Below are positions 9,036-18,518 of a stretch of DNA of 64,000 nucleotides, piece after piece (the first letter of the stretch is position 1; the number at the start of each line of letters is the position of its first letter). Location: positions 124,001-188,000 of the forward strand of contig CAKQGN010000002.1 in NCBI GenBank assembly GCA_934233745.1, written 5' to 3'. Under the pieces are notes generated by a model. It made no database searches, was not told the DNA's origin, and worked only from the letters and a program-made list of their open reading frames with translations. A program made the translations under genes and the position numbers. The stretch is from an uncultured Clostridia bacterium (GTDB lineage: Bacteria > Bacillota > Clostridia > Christensenellales > CAG-917).

Positions 9036-9600
9036 ATGACAATCGCCCCAAATGTCATTCCGAGGAGCAAAGCGACGTGGGAATCCCCTAAATAGAAACG
9101 CAAACGCAGTGGCGATTGCCATTGACCTCGCTTGTTCTCGCAATTCCTACCGCGCAGAAAATCTTTGCTATCAGTTCAAGCAGGGACAAAAACTCTTGCC
9201 GCAGTTTCGCAAGATTGTCTGCTTGGTGTGTGCGCCTTACGGCTTGATTCCCGCGGTCACTTCGTTCCCTCGGAATGACACGGGTGGGACACCCACACCC
9301 GAACGAACACTCATTCAGGGCGTTCTTATAAACGGATTGTGCTTATTCAAAGTGCGAGCCGCAAGGCGGCGAGAATATGAGCGCCGAGCTTGACGTATAG
9401 TACGAGAATGCGTGGCATTCTGTTGCGCAGCCGCCACGCAGGCGAAGTGGCATAATGAGAGAATTGTCCCTATCTATGCGAGTGCCGACTGTCTCCCCCG
9501 CGAACGACGGATAATGTTGTAAAGAATTACCCCTAACTGAGTGGTGGGAGAAATACCGGCGTGTCCGGAAAGAGGGGGCACATCAAATTAGAGTTCACGC
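9036..9600 (+). repeat. Family B long intergenic repeat, copy B1
   Basis: A ~560-nt non-coding stretch between glgD and glgA that recurs at four other places in the window. It opens with a palindromic module (GTCATTCCGAGGAGCAAAGC, closing near 9270 with CCTCGGAATGAC). It then has ACGGGTGGGACACCCACACC, a middle block (CGCCGAGCTTGACG) and a 3' block (ACCGGCGTGTCCGGAAAGAG) ending in AGAGTTCAC. An open frame of 113 codons across it (9052-9393) is judged to be spurious. Confidence 0.8.
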
Positions 9601-9697
9601 CGTTCGACTCTTGTAGAGGACGAATCCTCGCTCATTCAGGGTGCGATAATACGCTAACCCTATGAAAAAAGTTACATCCTTCAAAAAGGAGAAAAAT

Positions 9698-11122
9698 ATG
9701 AAAATATTATTTGTTGCATCTGAAGCAATGCCGTTTGTTCGCTCGGGCGGACTCGGAGACGTTGCGGGCGCGCTTCCCAAAGCGTTCAACGCTCAAGGTC
9801 ACGATTGCAGAGTCATCATTCCTTTCTACAAAGAGGAAATCAAAGAAACCTATCGCGACTCGTTCAGATTTGTTGCGTCTACGTTTGTGGATTTGAGTTG
9901 GCGTCGTCAATATTGCGGCGTATACGAAGCGACTTATGACGGTGTGACCTACTACTTTGTGGATAACGAGTATTATTTCAAGAGGAAAGGTCTTTACGGA
10001 CACTTCGATGACGGCGAACGCTTTGCGTTCTTCTCAAAAGCTGTTCTTGAAGTGTTGCCCCTCATCGATTTCTTCCCGGACGTGCTTCACGCAAACGATT
10101 GGCATACGGCGTTGACGCCCGTATTCCTCGATGTGTTCTATCGTGCGAGCGAAGAGTATCAACACATCAAAACCGTGTTTACGATACACAATATCGAGTT
10201 TCAAGGCAAGTACGGCGACAACCTCATCGGCGATATTCTCGGATTGCCGGAATGGGCGCGTCCGCTTGTTATGAACGGCGATTGCGTCAACTTTATGAAA
10301 GGCGGCATCGAATCCGCAAACGCAGTCACAACCGTCAGCGAAACTTACGCGCAAGAGATTCTCGATCCGTTTTATTCTTATGGCCTCGAAGGCATACTGT
10401 CCAATCGCAGGTACAAACTTCACGGCGTTGTCAACGGCATCGATCAGACGTTGTATGATCCCAAGACAGACAAGAAATTGTTTGCAAATTACACGGTCAG
10501 GAATTATGCCGTCAAGAAAGCCGAAAACAAGAAGGCTCTTTGCGAGATGATAAACTTGCCGTTTGACGAAAATCGCCCGCTCATCGCAATGGTGACAAGA
10601 CTCACCGAGCAAAAAGGTCTCGATTTGGTCGGCACGGTTATCGACGACGTTATGCGTGCAGACGTACAAGTCGTAGTTCTCGGCACGGGCGACTGGAAGT
10701 ACGAGAATATGATAAAATCCGTGCAGGAGCGTCATCCCAACAAATTCAGGGCGATCCTTGCGTTTTCAAGCGATCTTGCGAGCAAGATTTACGGTGCAAG
10801 CGACATATTCCTCATGCCGTCAAAATTTGAGCCGTGCGGACTGTCGCAGCTTATTGCAATGAGATACGGAACAGTCCCCGTTGTCAGAGAAACGGGCGGT
10901 TTGAAAGACACCGTGCCTGCCTTCAATCCCGAAACGGGCGAGGGCAAAGGTTTCACCTTTAAGACCTACAACGCATACGATATGCTCGACGCGATTTGGC
11001 GCGCTTATGCAACCTACAACGACAAAGACAACTGGGACAAGATTGTCAAAAACGATATGAAATCGGATTTCGGTTGGAATGTCAGCGCAAAGAAATATAT
11101 CGAAATTTATCAAAATCTTTGA
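9698..11122 (+). CDS. glgA: Glycogen synthase (ADP-glucose type)
   Basis: A 474-residue GT5 glycosyltransferase that extends alpha-1,4-glucan from ADP-glucose. The N-terminal ADP-glucose loop is RSGGLGDVAGALPKAF (the family KxGGLGDV motif with Arg for Lys). HANDWHTALTPVFL and FTIHNIEFQG follow, and the C-terminal Rossmann domain carries SKFEPCGLSQLIAMRYG. The ATG at 9698 is preferred over an in-frame ATG at 9662 because AAAGGAG lies 6-8 nt before it and the protein then begins MKILFVASEAMPF as in the family. The gene is separated from glgBCD by A2/B1 repeats, so the biosynthetic operon is interrupted. Confidence 0.96.
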   Translation: MKILFVASEAMPFVRSGGLGDVAGALPKAFNAQGHDCRVIIPFYKEEIKETYRDSFRFVASTFVDLSWRRQYCGVYEATYDGVTYYFVDNEYYFKRKGLYGHFDDGERFAFFSKAVLEVLPLIDFFPDVLHANDWHTALTPVFLDVFYRASEEYQHIKTVFTIHNIEFQGKYGDNLIGDILGLPEWARPLVMNGDCVNFMKGGIESANAVTTVSETYAQEILDPFYSYGLEGILSNRRYKLHGVVNGIDQTLYDPKTDKKLFANYTVRNYAVKKAENKKALCEMINLPFDENRPLIAMVTRLTEQKGLDLVGTVIDDVMRADVQVVVLGTGDWKYENMIKSVQERHPNKFRAILAFSSDLASKIYGASDIFLMPSKFEPCGLSQLIAMRYGTVPVVRETGGLKDTVPAFNPETGEGKGFTFKTYNAYDMLDAIWRAYATYNDKDNWDKIVKNDMKSDFGWNVSAKKYIEIYQNL

Positions 11123-11228
11123 TAAAACATAAAATAGTCGTTGATGGTCGTTACACCGATCGGACGGCGCATAAATAAGAAAAACTAATTATCTTTCGTC
11201 CGGGGGAAAGCGGAAGGAAGGAAAGGAT

Positions 11229-13658
11229 ATGAAATTCAATATTACGCAAAAGGAAATCGAAAACGGTATTTCCGGCGTGCTAAGAAGCTATTTCGGCGTC
11301 AAAGCCGAAGACGCCAGCAAGGCGCAAATCTACCGCGCGACTTGTATGGTTATAAGAGATTTGCTCACGTCCGAGCGCGTCAATTTCAAAAAAGAGTGCC
11401 GCGCACAAAACGCAAAACAAGTCTACTATATGTCAATGGAATTTTTGCTCGGCAGATCCCTGCGCAATCATCTTTTCAACATGGGTATCACCGACGAAGT
11501 TACAAAAGCGGTTGAAAGTTTCGGCGTTAAGATGGACGAAATTTATGCGTTTGAACCCGATGCGGGGCTTGGCAACGGCGGTCTTGGCAGACTTGCCGCC
11601 GCATATATGGATTCGCTCACATCTTGCGATTATCCCGCAAACGGATTTTGCATTCTCTATGATTACGGCATTTTCAAGCAAGTTATCGTTGACGGTTGGC
11701 AACTCGAACAGCCCGACGATTGGCTCAAAATGGGAGATGTATGGCTCAATCCTCGTCCCGAAGAAACTTATCAGGTCAAATTCGGCGGTGTAGTCGATCA
11801 GAATTGGCAAGACGGCAAACTCACCGTTACGCAAAGAGATTGCACCGTTGTAAACGCAGTGCCGTACGATATGAACGTGTCCGGCTACAACACCAACGCA
11901 GTCAATCGTCTTAGACTTTGGAAGTCGCAGGCTCCGCAAGATTTCGATATGGATATGTTCAGCAAAGGCGAATATATCAAAGCGAGCGCGGCAAAGGCGA
12001 TGGCAGAATCCATCAACAAGGTGCTTTATCCCGCCGACGATCACATCGAAGGCAAATCCTTGCGCCTTAAACAGCAATACTTCTTTGTGTCGGCGTCAAT
12101 TCAATCGATTTTGCGCCGTCACTTGAAGTTCAATCCGAGCCTCGACAATCTTGCAGACAGAGTTGCTATCCACATCAACGACACACACCCGACTCTTTGT
12201 ATTCCCGAACTCATGCGTCTTCTTCTTGATGAGTACGGCTATGGCTGGGATCAGGCGTGGGACATTGTGACGCACGTCATTTCCTACACAAACCACACTG
12301 TTATGGCGGAAGCTCTCGAAAAATGGCCGCAAAGCCTTTTCCAAAGCCTGCTTCCCAGAATTTATCAGATCGTGCAGGAAATCAATCAGCGTTTCTGTGG
12401 CGAATTATGGGAGTTCTATCCCAACAACTGGGATGTCGTCAACCGCAATGCAATCCTTTCAAACGGTCAAGTCAAGATGGCAAATCTTTGCCTTGTGACG
12501 TCGCACACCATAAACGGCGTAAGCGCGCTTCACAGTGACATTCTCAAAAACGACGTTTTTGCAGATTACTACCGCATGCATCCCGAAAAATTCACCAATG
12601 TCACCAACGGTATTACGCACAGACGTTGGGTTGCGCAGGCAAATCCGCGCCTTGCGGCTCTTATCAATGACCTCATCGGTGACGGTTGGCTCAAAGACGC
12701 CGACAAATTGCAAGATCTTCAAAAGTATATGGGTGACAGACAAGTGCTCGATCGCCTTGCCGACATAAAACATCAAAACAAGCAAGACCTTGCAAAATAT
12801 ATCCTCGAACACAACAACGTGGTCGTCGATCCGAGCAGTATTTTCGATGTGCAGGTGAAGAGATTGCATGAGTATAAACGCCAACTTCTCAACGCGCTCA
12901 ACATTCTCGATTTGTACTTGCAAATCAAAGAAAATCCAAACCTCGATATTCAACCGCGCACTTTCATTTTCGGCGCAAAGGCGGCAAGCGCATACTATAT
13001 GGCAAAGCAAATTATCCGCTTTATCTGCGCACTCGGCGATCTTGTCAACAACGATCCCGATGTCAAGGGCAAGCTCAAAGTCGTGTTCCTTGAAAACTAT
13101 CGCGTATCTCTTGCCGAAATCATCATGCCTGCCGCCGAAGTCAGCGAGCAAATTTCCCTCGCAGGCAAAGAGGCAAGCGGCACGGGCAATATGAAGTTTA
13201 TGATAAACGGTGCGCTCACAATCGGTACGCTTGACGGCGCAAACGTCGAAATACACGGGGAAGTCGGCGACGGAAACATCTTCCTTTTCGGTATGCTTGC
13301 CAATGAGGTCGAGGAGCTTTGGAAGAAAGGATACAATCCCTCTCACTACTATCAGACAAACCCGCGTATCAAACGCCTCATCGACACTCTGCGTCAAGGC
13401 GTCAACAACATATCTTTCGGTGAAATAGCCGACTCGCTCACAACAGGGCGCGGAGGTCAACCCGACAGCTATATGGTTCTTGCCGACTTTGATAGCTATT
13501 CTGCTGCTCAACGTCGCGTGAACGACACTTACCTCGACAAAGAAACCTGGAACCGCATGTCCCTTGTCAACATTGCCAAAGCAGGCTTTTTCGCAGCAGA
13601 CAGGTCGGTGGAGGAATATGCCACTCGCATATGGAACCTTCAAAAAGTGCACAAATGA
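11229..13658 (+). CDS. glgP: Glycogen/maltodextrin phosphorylase
   Basis: An 809-residue GT35 phosphorylase that releases glucose-1-phosphate from alpha-glucans using pyridoxal phosphate. N-terminal YYMSMEFLLGRSLRNH, the glycine-rich DAGLGNGGLGRLAA, the NDTHPTLCIPELMR block and the PLP-Lys motif EASGTGNMKF are all intact. The length fits the bacterial family (about 750-830). The start has a GGAAAGGAT site. The outer arm of hairpin A3 reaches into its last codons, so the transcript end is structured. Confidence 0.97.
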   Translation: MKFNITQKEIENGISGVLRSYFGVKAEDASKAQIYRATCMVIRDLLTSERVNFKKECRAQNAKQVYYMSMEFLLGRSLRNHLFNMGITDEVTKAVESFGVKMDEIYAFEPDAGLGNGGLGRLAAAYMDSLTSCDYPANGFCILYDYGIFKQVIVDGWQLEQPDDWLKMGDVWLNPRPEETYQVKFGGVVDQNWQDGKLTVTQRDCTVVNAVPYDMNVSGYNTNAVNRLRLWKSQAPQDFDMDMFSKGEYIKASAAKAMAESINKVLYPADDHIEGKSLRLKQQYFFVSASIQSILRRHLKFNPSLDNLADRVAIHINDTHPTLCIPELMRLLLDEYGYGWDQAWDIVTHVISYTNHTVMAEALEKWPQSLFQSLLPRIYQIVQEINQRFCGELWEFYPNNWDVVNRNAILSNGQVKMANLCLVTSHTINGVSALHSDILKNDVFADYYRMHPEKFTNVTNGITHRRWVAQANPRLAALINDLIGDGWLKDADKLQDLQKYMGDRQVLDRLADIKHQNKQDLAKYILEHNNVVVDPSSIFDVQVKRLHEYKRQLLNALNILDLYLQIKENPNLDIQPRTFIFGAKAASAYYMAKQIIRFICALGDLVNNDPDVKGKLKVVFLENYRVSLAEIIMPAAEVSEQISLAGKEASGTGNMKFMINGALTIGTLDGANVEIHGEVGDGNIFLFGMLANEVEELWKKGYNPSHYYQTNPRIKRLIDTLRQGVNNISFGEIADSLTTGRGGQPDSYMVLADFDSYSAAQRRVNDTYLDKETWNRMSLVNIAKAGFFAADRSVEEYATRIWNLQKVHK

Positions 13659-13767
13659 GCAAATAGCTGTGTCAAGCACATCTCGTCCAAAAATCACGTA
13701 CGCATAGTACGCTGGGTTTTTGTCCGAGATGCGCTTTCCTTGCTCTTTATCTCATTTGAGCACTTTT
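13644..13767 (+). repeat. Family A hairpin element, copy A3
   Basis: The outer left arm (about 13644-13660) lies in the last codons of glgP and is nearly complementary to CTCATTTGAGCACTTTT on the right. Inner arms: AAGCACATCTCG (13674-13685) with CGAGATGCGCTT (13725-13736, one G-U), CAAAAA (13688-13693) with TTTTTG (13717-13722), and the apex CGTAC/GTACG (13697-13711). Confidence 0.82.
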
Positions 13768-13783
13768 TACAACAAAATAATTT

Positions 13784-13813
13784 TTGCAAAACAAAAATCA
13801 AAATTCATATTAA
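13784..13813 (+). promoter_or_regulatory. Candidate promoter giving a leaderless GH13 transcript
   Basis: TTGCAA, an 18-nt spacer and TATTAA (13808-13813). The ATG at 13820 comes 6 nt after the -10 box, and no ribosome binding site is present. Confidence 0.5.
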
Positions 13814-13819
13814 TTGAGT

Positions 13820-15592
13820 ATGTACAATCCTCTACTCAACAAAAAGCCGTATGGCGCAAGCGTGCAAAATCAAGAAACACGCATAACTTTTCCTGTCGAT
13901 AACTCTCTTCAAATCAAGAGAGTTTTTGTCGTCTTGCGACAAGTTTTCGCAGAAGGAGGAGAGGTTGCAGGCGATTGCCTGCGATATGAATTGCCATATT
14001 CGCACAGCGACGAAACGCAAGACTTTTTTGTCGGAGCATTTTCGCTTTCACAGTGGGGTATTTGGAAGTATCGCTTTGAAGGTGAACTTGCAGACGGTGA
14101 ACTTGCGTTTTTCGGAAGAGGACTTGACGGCGTTGCCATAAGAGGTGATTGGTTGTCTGAATGGCAGTTGACCGTCACAAAATTCGACTATAAAACCCCG
14201 AATTGGGCAAAACAAGGCGTAACGTATCAAATATTTGCAGACAGGTTTTGCAAAGTAGGCGACAAGCCTTTTACAAAAAAGGGCAGGTTGCACGGCGATT
14301 GGTACGAGCGTCCCGACATCGCAGAGGACGGCAAAGATTATCGCGCGGACGACTTTTTCGGCGGCAATATCAACGGTATTATTTCAAAACTGGATTATTT
14401 GCAATCCCTCGGTGTGAGCCTTATTTACCTTTCGCCTATTTTCGAGTCTTGCTCGAATCATCGCTACGACACCGGCGATTATCTAAAAATCGATCCGCTT
14501 TTCGGAACGGAAGAAGAGTTTTCGAATCTGATAGAAAAAGCAAGCGAAAAAGGCATAAAAATCATGCTTGACGGAGTGTTTAATCACACCGGTTCGGACA
14601 GTATATATTTCAACAAATACGGCACTTACGACAGCCTCGGCGCATACCAAAGCAAGCAGTCGCCTTATTACGATTGGTACTTCTTTTCGCAATATCCGAA
14701 CAAATATGCTTGTTGGTGGGGTAGCACGGTTGTGCCAACCGTCAACAAGAGTTCAAAGGGTTTTTGCGATTTGGTTTTAGGGGACGGCGGCGTCATTGAC
14801 AAATGGTCAAAGTTGGGAGTCAAAGGCTGGAGGCTCGACGTTGTGGACGAGTTGCCCATAGACTTCACCGACAAACTTTGCGCTCGCATAAGGAGCGAGG
14901 GCGAAGATATGCTCATAGTCGGAGAAGTGTGGGAGGACGCTTCAATCAAGATAGCATACAGCAAGTGGCGTCCATATTTTATGGGAGAGCAACTGGATTC
15001 CGTCATGAATTATCCGTTCAAAGAGGCGATTTTGGACTATGCGCTCACGGGAGATAAAAATGTGTTCATTGCCGATGTCACAGCCATTTTGGAGCATTAT
15101 CCAAAGCAGTCGCTTGACGTGTTGATGAACCTTATCGACAGCCACGACACAATTCGCGCAATCTCGGTGCTGTCGGGCATAAAAGAGCATTGTTCAAAAA
15201 AAGACAGAGCGGATTTTGTCCTTTCAGACGAGCAATATGAACTTGCAAAGCGCAGACTGAAACTTGCGAGCGCGCTTCAATACACGCTTCCGGGGGTGCC
15301 GTGTGTCTTCTATGGCGACGAGGCGGGCAAACAAGGCTTTGAAGACCCCCTCAACCGCGGCACGTATCCGTGGGGAAGAGAAGACGCCGATTTGATTGCG
15401 CACTACACAAAACTCGGAGAAATTCGCAAACAGTATCCTCAATTCTTGCAAGGAGAAACGCATTTCGTTTCAGATTCCGACAAACTCGTTTTCGAGCGTG
15501 TTTGCTCCGACGGCGTATTGCGAGTCGAAACGCAAGGTTTGTGGCTTTCGATAAGCGTAAATGGAAAAGTTGTGATGACAATTAACAAATAA
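13820..15592 (+). CDS. GH13 alpha-glucan hydrolase (neopullulanase/maltogenic amylase-like)
   Basis: A 590-residue alpha-amylase-family enzyme. An N-terminal beta domain (about 1-115) precedes the barrel. Barrel landmarks are TYQIFADRFC, the conserved DGVFNHTG, the nucleophile Asp in GWRLDVVDE, the acid/base Glu in IVGEVWED and the third acid in LIDSHDTIR. GDEAGKQGFEDP and RGTYPWG near residue 500 are typical of neopullulanase/cyclomaltodextrinase-like enzymes. No signal peptide is visible, so it probably acts in the cytoplasm on maltodextrins imported or released from glycogen. The start is an ATG at 13820 without a ribosome binding site; a TTG at 13814 is an alternative. Exact substrate specificity is not readable. 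Confidence 0.9.
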   Translation: MYNPLLNKKPYGASVQNQETRITFPVDNSLQIKRVFVVLRQVFAEGGEVAGDCLRYELPYSHSDETQDFFVGAFSLSQWGIWKYRFEGELADGELAFFGRGLDGVAIRGDWLSEWQLTVTKFDYKTPNWAKQGVTYQIFADRFCKVGDKPFTKKGRLHGDWYERPDIAEDGKDYRADDFFGGNINGIISKLDYLQSLGVSLIYLSPIFESCSNHRYDTGDYLKIDPLFGTEEEFSNLIEKASEKGIKIMLDGVFNHTGSDSIYFNKYGTYDSLGAYQSKQSPYYDWYFFSQYPNKYACWWGSTVVPTVNKSSKGFCDLVLGDGGVIDKWSKLGVKGWRLDVVDELPIDFTDKLCARIRSEGEDMLIVGEVWEDASIKIAYSKWRPYFMGEQLDSVMNYPFKEAILDYALTGDKNVFIADVTAILEHYPKQSLDVLMNLIDSHDTIRAISVLSGIKEHCSKKDRADFVLSDEQYELAKRRLKLASALQYTLPGVPCVFYGDEAGKQGFEDPLNRGTYPWGREDADLIAHYTKLGEIRKQYPQFLQGETHFVSDSDKLVFERVCSDGVLRVETQGLWLSISVNGKVVMTINK

Positions 15593-15642
15593 ATTATTTA
15601 TTGTGTGGCATTGCCCCATGCCAAAACAACGCCAAAACAGAA

Positions 15643-15672
15643 CGAAAGGCACGCAACCGCGTGCCTTTTGTA
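15643..15672 (+). terminator. Terminator after the GH13 gene
   Basis: AAAGGCACGC (15645-15654) pairs with GCGTGCCTTT (15659-15668), followed by a short T run. Confidence 0.7.
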
Positions 15673-15769
15673 AAATAATACCGATTGCGCCAAAGGCGCA
15701 ACACCAAGCAGAAAAACGTTCAATAGTAAACGGTCGTCCGCGAACTAGCAGAGCGGACTTTTGCCGTAC

Positions 15770-16258
15770 ACCCATTCGTAGCTTACTTATAAGCGGTATG
15801 TGCTTTTTCAAAGACGGAACACGAGCCGCAAGGCGATGAAAGTGATATGCACGCAAAGCGTGCGTGATATTGTTGCCTATGGCAACAGTGATATTTGCGC
15901 TTTGCGCAAGTGATATTGCAACTTCGTTGCAGTTGTGGGTGGGACACCCACACCCGAACGAACACTCATTCAAGGCGGTCTTATACACGGAATGTGCTTA
16001 TTCGGAGTGCGAGCCGCAACGGCGGCGAGAAAATGGAGCGCCGAGCTTGACGTATAGTACAAGTGAGCGGACGAGTTTGGATTCTTTTCGTCCGCGAACG
16101 AGTGACATAAAAAGGGAACGATAGCAATCTATGCGAGTGCTGAGTGTTGTCCCCCGCTACGCGGTCACCGTGGGTTCCCTCAAGGCACGCAGAGGGGGAA
16201 CGGTGATAGGGAAAACACGTGAGGAAAGGGGAAAGTTTCATTTAGAGTTTATTTTGTC
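15770..16258 (+). repeat. Family B long repeat, copy B4 (5' part missing)
   Basis: It shares with the other copies the blocks TATGTGCTTTTTCAAAGACG, GGGTGGGACACCCACACCCG, AGCGCCGAGCTTGACGTATA and CTATGCGAGTGC. It ends with CACGTGAGGAAAGGGG and TTTAGAGTTTA, an ending shared with the minus-strand copy B3. It contains the four-hairpin array at 15842-15933. No gene is visible between 15593 and 16335. Confidence 0.75.
15842..15933 (+). repeat. Array of four small hairpins with GTGATAT spacers
   Basis: Four perfect short palindromes are each preceded by GTGATAT: GCACGCAAAGCGTGC (15849-15863), TGTTGCCTATGGCAACA (15871-15887), TTGCGCTTTGCGCAA (15895-15909) and TGCAACTTCGTTGCA (15917-15931). The stems are unrelated to each other, while the spacer is constant. 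Confidence 0.85.
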
Positions 16259-16284
16259 CAATTTTGCATTAAAAAAAACAAGGC

Positions 16285-16318
16285 AAACAAAAGGAAGGCA
16301 CGCAATCGCGTGCCTTCC
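16285..16318 (-). terminator. Terminator of the MFS transporter gene
   Basis: The 11-bp stem GGAAGGCACGC (16293-16303) pairs with GCGTGCCTTCC (16308-16318). Read on the minus strand it is followed by TTTTGTTT. Confidence 0.8.
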
Positions 16319-16335
16319 GTAAGCATATCTCTTTT

Positions 16336-18360
16336 TTAGTCTGCGTCGAGCGATTCCAGTCTTATTTGGCGTTTTTCCTCTTTTGTGAGTTTTCTGCCTT
16401 TTGTGATTTGTTTGCTGTCGCCGTGTTTTACAAAGAGCATCAAAACGATTGCGATGACAATGCACACTGCGCTGTAAAGGAAGAGGTATTGGTTGCCGCC
16501 TGCGTCCATAATCGCGCCGCCGATTGCGGGAGTGATAGCCTGTGCGGACATTGTTGCCACATAGTAGTAGCCGGTGTATTGACCGACTGTTTCTGCCGTG
16601 GAAAGCTCTGTGACCATCGGGAACGTGTTGACGTTTGCGATGATGAGTCCAAAGCCTGCGATGAGGTAGAATAGCGCAAACAGCACTGCAGGGACGGCGG
16701 CTTTATCGCTTGGGCGCACCGCAAAGCAGATGAGTACAAACGACACGACAGCCATACCAAAGCCAATCATAATGGATTTTCTCCTGCCGATTTTTGCTGC
16801 CATATATCCGACCGGGATGAAAGCGATTGCGCTTATACCCATCGAAACGCCCGATATAATGGACGCGATGCCCGCAGAAAGGTTGAGGGATTTTGTGGTG
16901 TAGATTGAAAGGTTGGACGATACGGCATTGTAGCCCATAAACCACATGAAGATTGACGCCAAGATGAGGAGAAACGATTTGAGTCTTCCTTTTTCGAGAT
17001 CGCTCTTTCCAGCCCAAAGTTCTTTGAGAGATTGACGTTTTTTCTTCGTGTTTTCAACGACTTGCTGGGCAAACTCAAGCGTTTCGGGGGCGATTTCCTC
17101 TTTTTGAGTGCCGTCAATGAGTTCCTGAGTCTCTCCGTCGGGCTTGCTGTCGAGATTGTATTCGGCGTCGCCTTCGGCAATAAGCTCTTCCGCAAATTTT
17201 TCTGCCTCGGGATTTTCGCCGTCGGCAAAGTCGTCGATTTCGTATTTTTTGCAGATTTCTTGGCATTTTGCAACCATCTTACGCTCGTTGACAAGGGCGA
17301 GGAATCCTGCAAGGAGCAAGAGCATACCTGCCGCAACCGAGCCGAAAATGATGACGTAGTTTTCAAGGCGTTGACCAAACAAAACAATTGTGTAAATCAA
17401 AAACGCGATTGCGCCGCCGATGCCGCCGCAAAGATTGATGATTGCGTTTGCTTGCGAGCGTAGGGGCTTTGGCGTGACGTCGGGCATAAGCGCGACTGCG
17501 GGGGAGCGGAACGTTGCCATTGCGATAAGCACCAAAAGAAGAATAACCATGTACACGACAAGGCTCTTGATACCCGAACCGTCCTCGGCTTGTGTGCATT
17601 TTTCGTTGACTTCGTTGCTTATATAGTTGTTTATGCCTGCCGCGACATACTTTTTGTATGCGGCGTTGCTGTCGATGATTTGTTGATATGTTTTGCCGGT
17701 GGGTGCGGTCGCGTTCAAATCCGTGACTTCCACATCGTCATAGTAATATGTCGTTGCGCCCAGCATATTGAGAATAGCCTTTTTTGACTCCATTTTGCTG
17801 TCAAAGCGCAATGATACAAATTGGTCTCTTGTGACCTTGTTGTTGTTCAGATAAGTCAAATCGCAATAGTTTGCGCTGCCTTCTTTTCCGGCGACCGCAT
17901 TGTCATACCAATCTTCGAGCAAGGGTTGCATAAAGGTGTCGTCGTTGAGTTTGGCTTCAATCGATGCGGTCAAATCTTGAGCTTTTGCTTGTTGTTTGAG
18001 CGTTGCGACAGGGACAAACACCATAAGCACAACGGCGCATACCGTGCCTATCACGATAAACGGAGTGCGGCGCCCCCATTTCTTGACAAGTTTGCCTTTT
18101 GCGTTGTCGCTGAGCTTGCCAAAGAGAGGCAACATGAACAGAGACAGCAGGTTGTCAAGTCCCATGATAAGTCCGCGCGCCCAACTGGGCAAGCCGTAGG
18201 CATGCTCCAAAAGGAGAGGTACGACAAAGTCGTACGCTGTCCAAAACAGCATGATAATCGCAAATGCGAAGCCGACCTTAAAGGTCTGCGGATAGTCGAG
18301 TTTGAGAGGTGGTCTGCCTTTCTCGTCGAGCACTGGTGCCGGCTTTTCTTTTTTTCTCAT
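16336..18360 (-). CDS. MFS transporter, oligosaccharide/SLC45-like, with two large loop insertions
   Basis: A 674-residue permease of the major facilitator superfamily. The N-terminal helices with LDNLLSLFMLPLFGKLSD and KKWGRRTPFIVIG resemble sugar transporters of the GPH/SLC45 type. After helix 4 there is an unusual ~150-residue soluble insert (about 115-265). A second acidic soluble region (about 370-450) sits in the central cytoplasmic loop. Typical MFS proteins have about 400-500 residues, so both inserts are extra. It converges on the GH13 gene next to the glycogen cluster, so import of alpha-glucan oligosaccharides is a reasonable inference, not proven. GGGAGC precedes the ATG. Confidence 0.8.
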   Translation of the reverse strand: MRKKEKPAPVLDEKGRPPLKLDYPQTFKVGFAFAIIMLFWTAYDFVVPLLLEHAYGLPSWARGLIMGLDNLLSLFMLPLFGKLSDNAKGKLVKKWGRRTPFIVIGTVCAVVLMVFVPVATLKQQAKAQDLTASIEAKLNDDTFMQPLLEDWYDNAVAGKEGSANYCDLTYLNNNKVTRDQFVSLRFDSKMESKKAILNMLGATTYYYDDVEVTDLNATAPTGKTYQQIIDSNAAYKKYVAAGINNYISNEVNEKCTQAEDGSGIKSLVVYMVILLLVLIAMATFRSPAVALMPDVTPKPLRSQANAIINLCGGIGGAIAFLIYTIVLFGQRLENYVIIFGSVAAGMLLLLAGFLALVNERKMVAKCQEICKKYEIDDFADGENPEAEKFAEELIAEGDAEYNLDSKPDGETQELIDGTQKEEIAPETLEFAQQVVENTKKKRQSLKELWAGKSDLEKGRLKSFLLILASIFMWFMGYNAVSSNLSIYTTKSLNLSAGIASIISGVSMGISAIAFIPVGYMAAKIGRRKSIMIGFGMAVVSFVLICFAVRPSDKAAVPAVLFALFYLIAGFGLIIANVNTFPMVTELSTAETVGQYTGYYYVATMSAQAITPAIGGAIMDAGGNQYLFLYSAVCIVIAIVLMLFVKHGDSKQITKGRKLTKEEKRQIRLESLDAD

Positions 18361-18430
18361 AAAAATGCTCCCTTATTGGAATATCCGTAAATATACATGC
18401 GCGCACGCACACGATTATACAGATAAATAT

Positions 18431-18459
18431 ATTATAGAGTAAAAACCCCTCATTGTAAA
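18431..18459 (-). promoter_or_regulatory. Promoter of the MFS transporter gene
   Basis: On the minus strand: TTTACA (18459-18454), a 17-nt spacer and TATAAT (18436-18431). Confidence 0.7.
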
Positions 18460-18518
18460 TACTCAATATTGACCAAAAATGTAAATTTTTCGTAAAAACG
18501 CAAGGGTATTTCCTTCGA

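Noticed and set aside
9052..9393. 113-codon open frame between glgD and glgA
   Set aside because: It lies entirely inside repeat family B. Other copies of the repeat do not keep the frame, and no ribosome binding site precedes it.
15842..15933. Possible CRISPR array
   Set aside because: The repeated unit (GTGATAT) is only 7 nt, the intervening parts are palindromes of 15-17 nt, and no cas genes are present.
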